From Trichobilharzia regenti (lineage: Eukaryota; Platyhelminthes; Trematoda; Strigeidida; Schistosomatidae), in assembly GCA_944472135.2 (NCBI GenBank), contig OX235263.1:10957517-11021516 (forward strand): DNA of 64,000 nucleotides, given 5' to 3'. Each line of letters opens with the position of its first letter. Position 1 is the first letter of the stretch. A program made the translations under genes and the position numbers. Under the pieces are notes generated by a model. It was not told the DNA's origin. It ran no database searches and worked only from the letters and a program-made list of their open reading frames with translations. This document shows, one piece after another, positions 20,095 to 29,793 of the stretch.

Positions 20095-20245
20095 TTCCAA
20101 TGCAGTTAGCAATGCACTGCACATATTGTGTGTCAGCACGTCATACCAATTGACTGCCGAAACCTCAGCAGAGGAGAAAGAGATTGAACCAGTAGCCGAA
20201 TGGTTGGAAGTCAAGGGCCTAAGACAATAAGCCACAGCTCCACAA
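20095..20245 (-). repeat. Possible tRNA-derived SINE, distinct family
   Basis: Minus strand: GCTGTGGCTTATTGTCTTAG and TACTGGTTCAATCTC resemble A and B boxes with tRNA-like spacing (about 20235-20180). No second copy is visible in the window, so the call is weak. Confidence 0.35.
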
Positions 20246-20249
20246 GCTT

Positions 20250-21252
20250 CACTTATATTAACCTGACACAGACAAATAACCCAAGTTTTGTAGCCTTAAA
20301 AAAATGTTTAGGTGAAATAACGGTGCAGTTTAAGACTTGACACATCTAGAAGATATTATATCACAGGATCGAGTACACCTGCATATATGGAAAGTGCAAT
20401 GTATTGTATGAGATTAAAACACAACTTCCAGGAGTTATTGCAGAATGCTCGATATGTTTATCTCTTTATATGGGTATAAAGGTTAGGAATAATCTGCAAA
20501 TAGTCGTATAGAATGACATTAACAACAGGCAAGGCAGAAACCAAAATAACAAGTGGAGATAAATGACTCCCTCAAAGCAACGATTAATTCAGTTGAACTC
20601 AGAAACCAACACTATAGTATTCAGAAACTAGTAAACAGCTAACTTTGCCCTGAACACTTGTGAAAAGGAGTAATATATATAGATACTAATTCTATGAGAA
20701 GTGACGATTTTCATCAAGAAGTATTATCACTTAACCACAACAACCCAAAACTCAATTAAAGTCATATTATCAGAGAATTACTGTTAAATGCAAATGGTAT
20801 TTTTATTAATGGATTTGAAACAAATGTTAAAAATTATCAGAATATGTATAAGACAGCTAACGCTTGGTTATGGCCCAACTAGACATTCTGTAATGCTACT
20901 GAAAACAGTTGAGAGTCCAAGCGTGCTTAATCACTTAAATTAACGAAAAAACTATACGGATGACCTATCACGCACATTTATTCAGTAACAGGGTCATAAA
21001 TTTAGCAAAGGCTGAGTCCAACCAATATGAAAAAACTGAAATTTACAGGCTTTTAAATAAATCAAAGGTTTTAAAGGTCTTTTTAGAAACCCTGAATATT
21101 ACCAGTAAGCAAATGCAATGCAAACTTTAAATATTCCCCGGTATAGGTGAACTTAGATCATTGTTAGATCATTGCTGGCTAGATTACATAGTTATCAAGG
21201 GTAAATATCAATATAAAATTGTTACATAACATTTTGTAGCAAAAGTAACAAC
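20250..21252. other. Intron 4 sequence, nothing recognised
   Basis: AT-rich unique-looking sequence without convincing frames, tRNA boxes or element ends. Confidence 0.35.
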
Positions 21253-21586
21253 CTGGCGCACTTGCTTTCATATAATAAGCAGGGTTTTCTTGGCTGCTAT
21301 TACAAATATTCGTTGTTTTCGAAGATGGTCTGTCCTCGTAACAATTTTTGTCAGATTCTCTGTAAGAGGAGGTACTCACTTTGTTGCCTGTAGATATGAT
21401 TGGTGTAAAATGACATGTATCGGCTTTTGATACAAGCCTTGGAAGATTTACTTGACTGGCATCTGAATTATTGCACACTTTGATCCACGGGGGAATTTTC
21501 CCTGCATATCCATCGGGAATCACCAGAAGCTTATTTAAAGGTTTATCTTGACTGTCCACATCAACTGGTTGGGTACCTGTGAAAGA
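21253..21586 (-). CDS. FHAD1-like gene, exon 4 (post-FHA linker)
   Basis: Encodes 111 codons plus one base. The preferred acceptor is TTAAAAG (at 21587-21588), which keeps phase 0 with exon 3 through an intron of only 37 bases; CACAG at 21577 is an alternative but changes phase. The peptide (VDVDSQDKPLNKLLVIPDGY, then PPWIKVCNNS) is hydrophilic, Ser/Lys-rich and probably disordered. The donor is CCAG followed by GTTGTT (starting at 21252) and leaves a codon split after its first base, completed by exon 5. The 5' boundary is the least certain of the gene. Confidence 0.65.
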
Positions 21587-21623
21587 CTTTTAATCGCTTG
21601 TATAGTATATAATTAAAAAAAAC

Positions 21624-21749
21624 CTCTCGTAAGTTTCTGTCAGGACATGTTACTTCATATATTGTTGAACAACATCCAAATCTTATTTTATCGCCAAGTG
21701 ACAAGCGAACCACTTCACCATCAATATTACGGTCATTTACAAATGTCCC
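21624..21749 (-). CDS. FHAD1-like gene, exon 3 (second half of FHA domain)
   Basis: The exon has 42 codons. Its acceptor is AAAAG (at 21750-21751). The donor context is GAG followed by GTTTTT (starting at 21623), which is weak. The peptide GTFVNDRNIDGEVVRLSLGD, then KIRFG, carries the FHA loop and strand pattern: GTFVN after the SR of exon 2, and the LxxGDxIxFG strand. Ends with YEVTCPDRNLRE. Confidence 0.8.
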
Positions 21750-21787
21750 CTTTTATTTTATTTATCATTTACCTATATACACCATAC

Positions 21788-21874
21788 CTTACGAGATGAT
21801 AAATCACGAAGCGTTAGCAATCCAGTCAAGGGATCTTGCTCTATGACTGCATGTTGTGGATCGATAGTGGGATT
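21788..21874 (-). CDS. FHAD1-like gene, exon 2 (core of FHA domain)
   Basis: The exon has 29 codons with acceptor CATATCAG (at 21875-21876) and donor GTATGG (starting at 21787), both phase 0. The peptide NPTIDPQHAVIEQD, then LLTLRDLSSRK, has the FHA-defining His of the S-x-x-H type loop (PQHAVI) and the LRDLSSR strand preceding GTFVN. FHA domains bind phosphothreonine peptides; the residue usually written Asn after SR is Lys here. Confidence 0.85.
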
Positions 21875-21906
21875 CTGATATGGTAAATATCAGTGCTAAT
21901 ACTTAC

Positions 21907-21978
21907 ATCAATAATTATGTCACATCCGTTTCTACCAATAGTCGTAATCCTCGGACAAATGGGATAAGCCCACTTCAT
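21907..21978 (-). CDS. FHAD1-like gene, exon 1: FHA-domain and coiled-coil protein
   Basis: First coding exon, 24 codons from ATG at 21978 to a GTAAGT donor (starting at 21906). It reads MKWAYPICPRITTIGRNGCD, then IIID, giving the GR motif that opens an FHA domain. The whole gene runs on the minus strand through exons at 21907, 21788, 21624, 21253, 16786, 13261, 10447, 7626 and 2057. It gives about 690 residues here: an N-terminal FHA domain (residues 1-95), a linker, then coiled coils. This is the architecture of FHAD1 (forkhead-associated domain-containing protein 1), whose cellular role is poorly known. Only eight bases separate the ATG from a strong TTTCTTTCAG acceptor (at 21987), so the 5' UTR is either spliced from an upstream exon or trans-spliced to a leader. 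The family call is by architecture and local similarity. Confidence 0.8.
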
Positions 21979-21986
21979 GGTCTTAA

Positions 21987-21996
21987 CTGAAAGAAA
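21987..21996 (-). promoter_or_regulatory. Splice acceptor immediately upstream of the FHAD1-like start codon
   Basis: The polypyrimidine tract and AG (TTTCTTTCAG, ending at 21987) lie eight bases before the ATG. In trematodes such a site can receive a spliced leader; an upstream non-coding exon is the alternative. Confidence 0.5.
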
Positions 21997-21999
21997 CAT

Positions 22000-23207
22000 A
22001 TTTCAGGAGTGGACGTCGAGCATAACTGTGGTGACGAGCAATGGTTATTCCTATCTTTAGTTTCCCAATTTAAAAATATAACAGTAGTTCCTTGAGCTGT
22101 TACTATGCTGTAGTGTGACTTTGATGTATTAAAACAATTTGAACCTTGCTATTTAATGTACAATAATATTGATGTTAGTTGGGGTAGGATAACTTCCGCT
22201 TTTTGTAGAGATGCGGAAAAATTCATATATTTGCTAATCACCTCACTTTCAACAAGCTGGCTTGATCCGATCAGTATCTTTACGCCAATTCGCTAGTCGT
22301 TAGGGGTGTCATTCCTTACATTCACTGGGTTTCTGAGTGGTTAGTCGATAGACCGGCGGTAAAAATGGCCGTCAGATATTAGCCAGATTTAAGGGGTATT
22401 TATAGTGTGTTAAGAATACAGAAGTACTATGATCAGAGATAGCTCTTACGTCATTTAGTATAGCCGAAGCGAATGAGTTAGTAAGGATATTTATATGATG
22501 ATTGTAATGGTAATAATGGTAATATTTCGAAAAAGATCAACCATATTAACAGGTGTCAGTGTCAGGCAAGAAAAAGTGAGAGCTTGAGGAGCAACAATAG
22601 GAGTATAGTTCCTGAGGTTAATGAGCACTATTAATAACGCATCATTGGACGACTACTCCATTTATTTGAGTTCATAGTTTTCTAGATGCAATCGATGGCT
22701 GAAATTATCCGTAACTTATCAAGGTCATTGGTGGAGAGAGACGCTCGAAGGTCATTTTCGTCCATGTTAGTCGGCCATTTTGGACTGCAGTTCCGTAGCT
22801 GTTCGTGTACGCGTTTGTTGTTCCGTTTATCCTGCCGTTATACACGACTAATCTTGCTGCGTATTATTCACAAATGTTGCGTTTTACCTCATTTTTTGTT
22901 TCCGTTGTTGTCAAAATGAATTATTTCTTTGGTTTTCAAACTTTTCACTACCAGGTCAGTGCATTCATTTCGGTGTAATTGTTTCATACCTTGTATTTTT
23001 GCGGCCTTCAGTGTTTTCGTTGGTTTTCAGCTGTTAATGAATTGGCAATGTGTAGAAGTTTTGGAAATCATGCACATGAAGATGTTTGGCTGGCAGAAGC
23101 AGTTGTTTTCAGTCCATTTATTGGTTGCCGTTATTCTTGTTGGCTCATTTAATTACCTAAGATGTAGAAATTGTGAAAAAAAGTGTCTTTCTTGTTCATG
23201 TTTACAG
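22000..23207. other. Upstream region of the FHAD1-like gene, nothing firm
   Basis: Contains several short plus-strand frames (22686-22919, 22929-23228) rich in Cys, Leu and Phe without recognisable domains or paired splice sites. I do not consider them coding. The promoter of the minus-strand gene may lie here, but I see no distinctive element. Confidence 0.35.
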
Positions 23208-23494
23208 CATGCAACAATCTGCGAGTGAATCTGTTAAAGGGAATACCACCAGAGTTGATGTTAGCGAAGTTTTCGAAGAACAAATTAAACCTGGAAAATT
23301 TAGAACCTGGGTTGAAGTTGAAAAAGCTTTGAAGCTTTTTGAGAATGTGAATATACCATCAGTGTGTCTGCTATCATTTAAAAAAATATATTTTGAGAGA
23401 ATCTAAGTCAAATAAGGTTGAGCCGCATGAAAAGTATGAATCTGTTGTGCTTGTGTGTATTTTGGGGAACTAAAAGAACCTGGAATCCTTAAGG
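23208..23494 (+). pseudogene. Broken exon, possibly from a FAR1/MULE-type DNA-binding gene
   Basis: A good acceptor (TTCATGTTTACAG) precedes ATG at 23209, and a GTAAGT donor follows at 23495. Between them the peptide reads VSEVFEEQIKPGKFRTWVEV, then EKALKLFENVNIPS. It continues after one frameshift near 23390 as ESKSNKVEPHEKYESVVLVC, and after a second as GELKEPGILKG. The pattern (a KFRTWxEVEKAL helix followed by a basic strand and a VxC strand) resembles FAR1-like N-terminal zinc-binding regions of MULE-derived proteins, but this is tentative. Two frameshifts make it a pseudogene or an old transposon fragment. Confidence 0.45.
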
Positions 23495-24439
23495 GTAAGT
23501 GTTACTTATGCTTATTATTGCTTGATGTACTAGATCCAAATACATGAACTAGGACTACCCGTAATAGAGCCAGTGTTAACATCCATTCGATGGGTTGCAA
23601 AACGGTTTTCAAAGCGGATAAAATACGGTGATCTGGTGAGTGTACAAACAATCCCAGTTAAAGGTAAGACATTAATTAGGAAGAATAACGTTTCGGGTTG
23701 TAGTCTACGATTGGTGGTTTCCTCGAAGTTGTGATTTTTCCGTGACTATAGACACAGATGTTCACGATCTTAAAAAAAACTAAATAAATTTTCCTTGAAC
23801 CAGTAGTCTTCTTTTCTTCGGCGAAACATCCGTTAATACGACTATACGATTAGGTAGCGAAGTAAGATGTTATGTGACTGAGAATCGTGGTTGTTGTGTT
23901 TCTGACTAATTTCGCGCATCTGACTTATAACCGCATGGGTATAGCGTTTTCCTCATGGTACATTATGATATCTAGAAATCATAAGCACGCTGCCATCGGT
24001 AAATTTATTTTTACTTTTTAAATGGCTGCAAATAGTGAGTCGTTTGCGGTGATAGGATGAATACCTCTGAACGTTTTTGGGGAGACTAGGGTATATTTAA
24101 TTTTTTCGAGTAAGGGACGATCTTTTTACCAAGAAAGTTCTCGGAATTTTCGTTATTCAAAGATAACGCTAAGTTGCCCACTAAGGTGGTAACTATAGGA
24201 GATAACCTTCAGCGGAAACTATATTAATGTAGTTTTAGGTAATGCGTCATAGAAGTCAGCATCGTAGGTTAATTGTGTCTAAATGTATTAAACGTTGTAT
24301 AACTGATCAAACCATAGTTCTTACGTGCGAGTTAGTTTTATAAATAATGAATGTACCGTACAAGCGTCTACCTTGATTTGCATACCTAGCTCATAAACAT
24401 TATGCCTGCATGTGGCATACATTTAGGGCCAACACGCTG
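23495..24439. other. Nothing recognised
   Basis: No supported exon, RNA gene or repeat. It may be intron or intergenic DNA linked to the broken exon at 23208. Confidence 0.35.
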
Positions 24440-25060
24440 CGATGAATCAGTCCGAGATACTTAAGTCAGACTTCATTTCCATATCACTATTATCAATTTT
24501 GCAACGGTCATAGGAATTAACACCTTCAACTAACTTTCGTTTACATCGGAAACTGAAAATAACAGTCTGACATTTCGAAGGATTTAGTTTAAGAGCATTT
24601 TCCCACTCCTAATAGAGAGCTGTTCATCTTAGTACAGTGTAGCTGGCAGTTAACAGACATTGAAGTAGTTAGATCGTCCGCGTGTTTGAAAAAGTTCTTT
24701 CGTATGCATTCGTACAATAAGTTCATCAAACAAAAATACAATTGGTAATGGACGACTTCCCCCTGACCTACAGTGTACTGCTTTCTCCCTGATAAATAAG
24801 AATGAAGCCATCTAACAATCCAATACTCAGTTTCAGCAAGCTTATCTAACAGAATATCTCTAGGTACTGAGTCGAAAGCAGATGTGTATTCTAGGAAGGT
24901 GCAGCGAATTTAGCCCCATTGTCTATACTGGAGAAAATGTTGTGAAGCAAGACTGCAGCTGCATCTAAAGTACGTCTACTGTGTTTATAGGAGAACTGTT
25001 TGGGATCGTTAAAGGCTCTGAGTGAGGGTTAAAGATTAAGTAAGAGTAACTTTCCCTTAG
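24440..25060 (-). mobile_element. Degraded non-LTR reverse transcriptase fragment
   Basis: Reading minus with frameshifts: SYKHSRRTLDAAAVLLHNIF, YTSAFDSVPRDILLDKL, VRWLHSYLSGRKQYTV, then HADDLTTSMSVN (the FADD-type catalytic box) and LNPSKCQTVIFSF. This is the palm region of a non-LTR reverse transcriptase of CR1/Jockey type. The catalytic box and most of the palm are still readable despite several stops. Confidence 0.65.
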
Positions 25061-26869
25061 TTCGTATATACCTCATTTGATTTGAAACAAAGGAAGCAGG
25101 TCTTATTAACGCTTGTAACACTAGAAAGTTTGGCATTTATGGGAGAATTTATGAAAGACTTGTTTAGTTTACACACACCAAATGAATAGGGAATACTGGA
25201 GGTAATTAGATGCATACAGGCGTAGGTTATTTAACATCTATAAAGTAGACATGCAAATACCGCAGTTTTTGATCACAGAAATGATGGATACTAGATAACA
25301 TCCTATGATTCAACGGCATATTAAAATAAATAAAAATTGTTTCTTAGCTGATTGTCAAGTGAACAGTCTATTTGATGATGTCACTGCATATTAACAGATT
25401 AGTGAAGTAGATATCAAGCCTAAGTTACTACATTTACTTGTACTACATACTTGGCGTTTAACAGTATACAGACTTTCAACTGGCTAGATAAGGCGACTTT
25501 AGAGTATCAAACAGTACAGAATTATTATTCAACTTGCTAAATCCCACTTAGCTTTTACAATGTGCTATTGTGTAGAAACAGACACGAAATCCTACTAATG
25601 ACTAAAGTAACATTCTCATAATACTACAGTGAATTTCCATCCCACTAACTAAGCTTAGCGTTTATTATTCCTAATTCACTTATTACAAAAGCACATAGTA
25701 TAGCGAGGAATTGAAGAAGTCTACAGGAAGAAGTAATCAAGAGTATATTAAACATTTGATTAATTTACAAAAGAAAATTCTGATGAAGGGTAATAAAGTT
25801 AGTTTGACCGAATGATGTTTCCGCTGATTTCATATTCGACAACCTCCGTATACCTGGAAAAAATAAAGTACATGTTAGAACTAGCATAACATGAAGTTAA
25901 CAAGAGATAATTCTACATATTAGCATACAATATGAATACAATCATTCTGTTAAAACTAAGTATTATCTCAGGGAGATAAATGTATTTGTAGTCTACAGCT
26001 GATATTTATGTTGACGCCGTATACATAAATATACATCATATGTTTTCCTGCATTTGAGGACTATATGCAAATTTCAAGGCAATCTCCGAAACATTCATAC
26101 TATTGAGGCGTCATTCTCTCATCAAGCTTACTTGCAGATCAACTTCACACTAAACACTTTTACATGAAATGAAGTATTGCAAGTGTATAACTTAGAAGTT
26201 AATCCACAATCTCAGTAATGTCTAGTCCACAAGGTTTTGTGAATCCTACAGAAATCACATTTTCACATTTAGGAGACTATAGGCATCAAATATAAGCTGA
26301 ACATGCCTCAACTCTAGACAGCTATGCACAGTGCTAACAACATAGTGAAACACTTCAACTATTGTAAAGTACACAGACCTGTTTTGTTGATGAGGATAAT
26401 GTCATATAATGCAAACTAGAAAATTCAATCGTCATAGAGCATCTGTACTGCTTTGTCTAAATGGAAATCTCAGGAGAAATTCATCTCCACTATTGGTGAT
26501 CAAAAATATTGTAGCATTAAGTATACAGTCAGTGGAAATTGTAAAAGAGAATAAATTCATATTAATGATAATAAAGCTGAATAGATTCAGTTCTCGTAAT
26601 CACCACGACTCATGCGTATAATCATACCGTGTAATGATTTAGTGCATTAATTGGAACAACAAGGAAATTTACACGAGTAATTGCCTTCTCCACTGCATTG
26701 TACTTGCAATAATCGGGACAACCACCCATGTTTGTTATCCTATCAGTCAGCTAAGTAGACAGTGGCAAAATATTATTAAAGTTGAGATATTTTTGTACAT
26801 TTAATTCACATAACCCATAGTACACTGCGCCAAACAGTGCCAATATATATGAAATCCACTTAGAGATAA
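25061..26869. other. No gene or clear repeat recognised
   Basis: About 1.8 kb of AT-rich sequence. Short frames such as 26409-26621 have no domain signature or codon pattern. Confidence 0.35.
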
Positions 26870-27407
26870 ACTTTCAGCATGAACTTATCAATCCATCACA
26901 ACACGGATTCCTCAAAAGAGATCATGTGTGACTTGTCACATAGACTCTTTCAACGAAGTTATACGAAGCAGGGACAACAGAGAACTAGTAATTGTGCTAT
27001 ATTTCGATATAACAAAAGCCTTCGATAGAGTCCCCTATAATCTGCTAGTCTACAGGTTATGCTCACTAGGGATATGTGACCCTCTCCTGAGCTGGATAAA
27101 ATCATTTCTCTGTGACAGGAGTCAGATAACAAAAGTAGGCTCGATAATCTCAAGGCCTAAACCTGTAAGTAGTGGAGCGCGTCTGTGGTACAGTGGTTAG
27201 GACCCTCGCCGACCATGCATATGGTCCAGGATTCGAGCCCTCGTCGACGCACACCCGGTATCTATGGTCGTACTGTGAAATTCGGGCTACCGATATCCAC
27301 GCTGAAAATTCCATAAGTGTACCAAAAATACGGTGTGGAATTAAGCTGTAATAAAAAATAAAAAATAAAGTAATCCAGAGAAGTGTATTAGGCCCACTCC
27401 ATTCATA
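26870..27407 (+). mobile_element. CR1-like non-LTR element, reverse transcriptase part 1
   Basis: Reads ELINPSQHGFL, then after a one-base shift VTCHIDSFNEVIRSRDNREL, VIVLYFDITKAFDRVPYNLL, LLSWIKSFLCDRSQI and KPVSSG. A SINE (27177-27365) interrupts this, and the frame resumes VIQRSVLGP at 27366. These are reverse-transcriptase palm motifs in CR1/Jockey order. The element continues at 31556 after a 4.1-kb opposite-strand insertion. Confidence 0.75.
27177..27365 (+). repeat. tRNA-derived SINE inserted in the reverse transcriptase
   Basis: A tRNA-like head with A box (TGGTACAGTGGTTAGGACC) and B box (GGATTCGAGCC) is followed by a unique body and an A/T-rich AATAAAAAATAAAAAATAAA end. It divides the coding sequence exactly between the codons for SSG and VIQ. 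Confidence 0.75.
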
Positions 27408-27710
27408 ACATATATAAATAAATAAATAAATTTATTCTCATGATACAGTACATGAGGGACGCCAGTTTACAGGCATCATCAAATTTTTACAGAAATAGAA
27501 CAATAATATTCACACACAATTTACAGGTGGTAGGAAGATATGTTTTACACGTACGCTGGAGATTATACATACACTTGATAAATGTTAATCCCAATAGTAT
27601 AAAACATACTTTTCAATTATGCACAATCATTTCTGTGCACAGTTAGAAAAATCTGCTAGATTGTCAGTGAGTGCAACACACCAGGAAATACAGAAGTATT
27701 TAAATAATAA

Positions 27711-27896
27711 ATAATAATATTTTTCTTCCTGTTTATTCAGGAACATACCAATTTTACAGGCATGGATAAGTTATTATATAAATTACACAATTTGATGTAT
27801 GATGAATTTACAGTTTGGTTGTTCTCTCTGACATGAGAGTCAGTTGGAACAGTCTGCTATAAGGTCTGTTTGTGTAGCACATAAAGAGGTATAGAA
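27711..27896 (-). mobile_element. Short 5'-truncated non-LTR fragment with near-perfect target duplication
   Basis: A 186-base segment starting with TAAATAATAAATAATAATAT and carrying the family's CAATTTTACAGGCATG motif splits the 3' region of the surrounding element. It is flanked by AGAAGTATT (27702-27710) and AGAAATATT (27888-27896). The uninterrupted sequence is seen at 33059-33080. Confidence 0.55.
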
Positions 27897-28630
27897 ATAT
27901 TGTCTTCGCATTAAAAAAAACCCAGACATCACATGAATGTAATACAAATACCTGGGAAAAATAAAGCTTGAAGTCAATTCTCCTATATAACTTTGGTGTG
28001 AACAGCACCCTTGGCTTAAAGATTATTGATGTGTTATGTTGAGATCAGTGATATATTTATTCCATTTTTTCAGCAGTCTTATCGTAGTTTCATAACAGGA
28101 AAGAAATTTGATCGTGGGTGCAAAAACTAGATAAGGTCATGTGAAGTTGTTTTACTCCATCAAATGGTGTCGAGGTCGATTCCAGAATTCTCCATTTGCG
28201 CCATTTGTGTCTGCATGGCGGACTGTATTCGTAAGTTGAGTAAAATGTTGAAAACTGTTTGAAAACCAGTTGCTTCTTCATTTCAGATCGTGAATACTCA
28301 TTTACAGCATGTTCGCCAGCGTCTTCAAATGGTAGAATTGGATCGTTCATGGAATTTGAGTGGTTATGAGATAAATGGTTTGGAATTAATCCTCATTTCA
28401 GTTTAGATGCAGGGTTGTTCGACCTCGACCAGAAGATGAATAGGAGTAGCGGAGTACCAAAAATAGAAAGTATGTGAACATTAGAAGGATATTAATGCAT
28501 ATATAAATGTTTGTTGTTTGTACAATACATTAGTAAAATATTACATGTATTTTAGTTGTCTTTTCACGTACTTATGCGAAGTCTTAGAGTTTATTTAGTG
28601 TCATGATGTGTATTAATGAGTCTGAGCGTT

Positions 28631-29734
28631 TTAGTGTTCTAATGACTGATGCGTTTTAGAAATGAGTGATGGGTTCTGGTAGGGATAGTCTTTGGAATAA
28701 AACAGTTTATATAACAAGCGTTTGAAGGTTACAATAAAGTGACACGTCCTATTTCTAAGCATTTTAAGAGTTTCATGTAATTGGTTTAACGCATTAAATT
28801 CCTTAAATACATGGTATTTCCTTTCCAAATTCTTAGGTTTTAGTCGCGCTTTCCGGTCAATAAATGGAGTTTGTGTTTTTAGGGCAGATTTTAGGGGCGC
28901 GATTGTGTCTCTTGCTGAGCCAACTGTTTTGTAGAAAATCTCAAGTGATACTTCTAAGTCATTGTTGATGAAGTATTCTTCCCAGTCAGAACTTCTCAAC
29001 AGATCTGATAGGAATTCCCAATCAGCATTCTTATAGTCCCTATATTGATAGCGCACCGGGGAAGTTTTAGGTGTGTATTTAGTTGTTAGTCGGAGGGGTA
29101 GCGTGCAGTACAATATGTTGTGATCACTGTTATCGAGTTTATTTCCCACCTCTATCGAGATGGGCTCTATGTTATGACATAGGATTAAGTCAAGAGTATT
29201 TTGATTCCTTGTAGGGAGGCGCACGCACTGCTTCCATCCTCCTATGTCTATAGTTTGTAGTAGCTCTTCATGGATTCTAGGTCCTGTACAGGTATCCCAG
29301 TTTACTCCAGGTAAGTTGAAATCTCCACATACTACTTTGTAGTCGAAGTCCAGCGTGGCTACATGCTCTAGTATTTCTGCAATAGTTATGTCAGTCATTT
29401 CAGGGCTATTGGGGGGTCTGTATATACATCCCACGAGAATTTCACTTTCGTTTGTGTGGATGCTTACCCACTTAGATTCTGGGAGTTTGTCAGTAGTTGG
29501 GTTATTGAAAATATTGGAGTTAGTGGATTTATAGGCATATATTAAGCAACCGCCTCCTCTTTTGTCAACTCTATCGTTCCTATAGATGTCGTAGTTGTCT
29601 ATTACTAGCTTTGTGTCAGGTATATCAGTAGAAAGCCAGGTTTCAGTCACCATTATTAGTGTTGGCCGTTCTATGTATGCCAGGCAGCGAAGCGTTGTTA
29701 TTTTATTAAGGAGAGATCTAGCATTCAGGAGCAT
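28631..29734 (-). CDS. CR1-like ORF2 fragment: apurinic endonuclease domain only
   Basis: The 367-codon frame covers an exonuclease-endonuclease-phosphatase domain. It has LNARSLLNK (Asn), VTETWL (catalytic Glu), KRGGGCLIYA, VGCIYRPPNS, VVCGDFNLPGVNW (Asp, Asn), PTRNQNTLDLIL and NSDHNILY (catalytic Asp-His). The frame then passes into a partly conserved linker and stops before any reverse-transcriptase motif. Its 5' end stays open above the Met at 29734 and overlaps the end of ORF1. The endonuclease looks chemically complete but the element cannot reverse-transcribe itself. Confidence 0.8.
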   Translation of the reverse strand: MLLNARSLLNKITTLRCLAYIERPTLIMVTETWLSTDIPDTKLVIDNYDIYRNDRVDKRGGGCLIYAYKSTNSNIFNNPTTDKLPESKWVSIHTNESEILVGCIYRPPNSPEMTDITIAEILEHVATLDFDYKVVCGDFNLPGVNWDTCTGPRIHEELLQTIDIGGWKQCVRLPTRNQNTLDLILCHNIEPISIEVGNKLDNSDHNILYCTLPLRLTTKYTPKTSPVRYQYRDYKNADWEFLSDLLRSSDWEEYFINNDLEVSLEIFYKTVGSARDTIAPLKSALKTQTPFIDRKARLKPKNLERKYHVFKEFNALNQLHETLKMLRNRTCHFIVTFKRLLYKLFYSKDYPYQNPSLISKTHQSLEH

Positions 29735-29793
29735 AATTGTTAGTAAACCAGAGCTATTGGAGGAGAGGTTAACACGGTTACTTGTTACTATCC

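Noticed and set aside
22686..23228. Two plus-strand frames of 77 and 99 codons as membrane-protein genes
   Set aside because: Cys/Phe/Leu-rich composition is what T-rich DNA gives by chance; no domain, no paired splice sites, no second copy.
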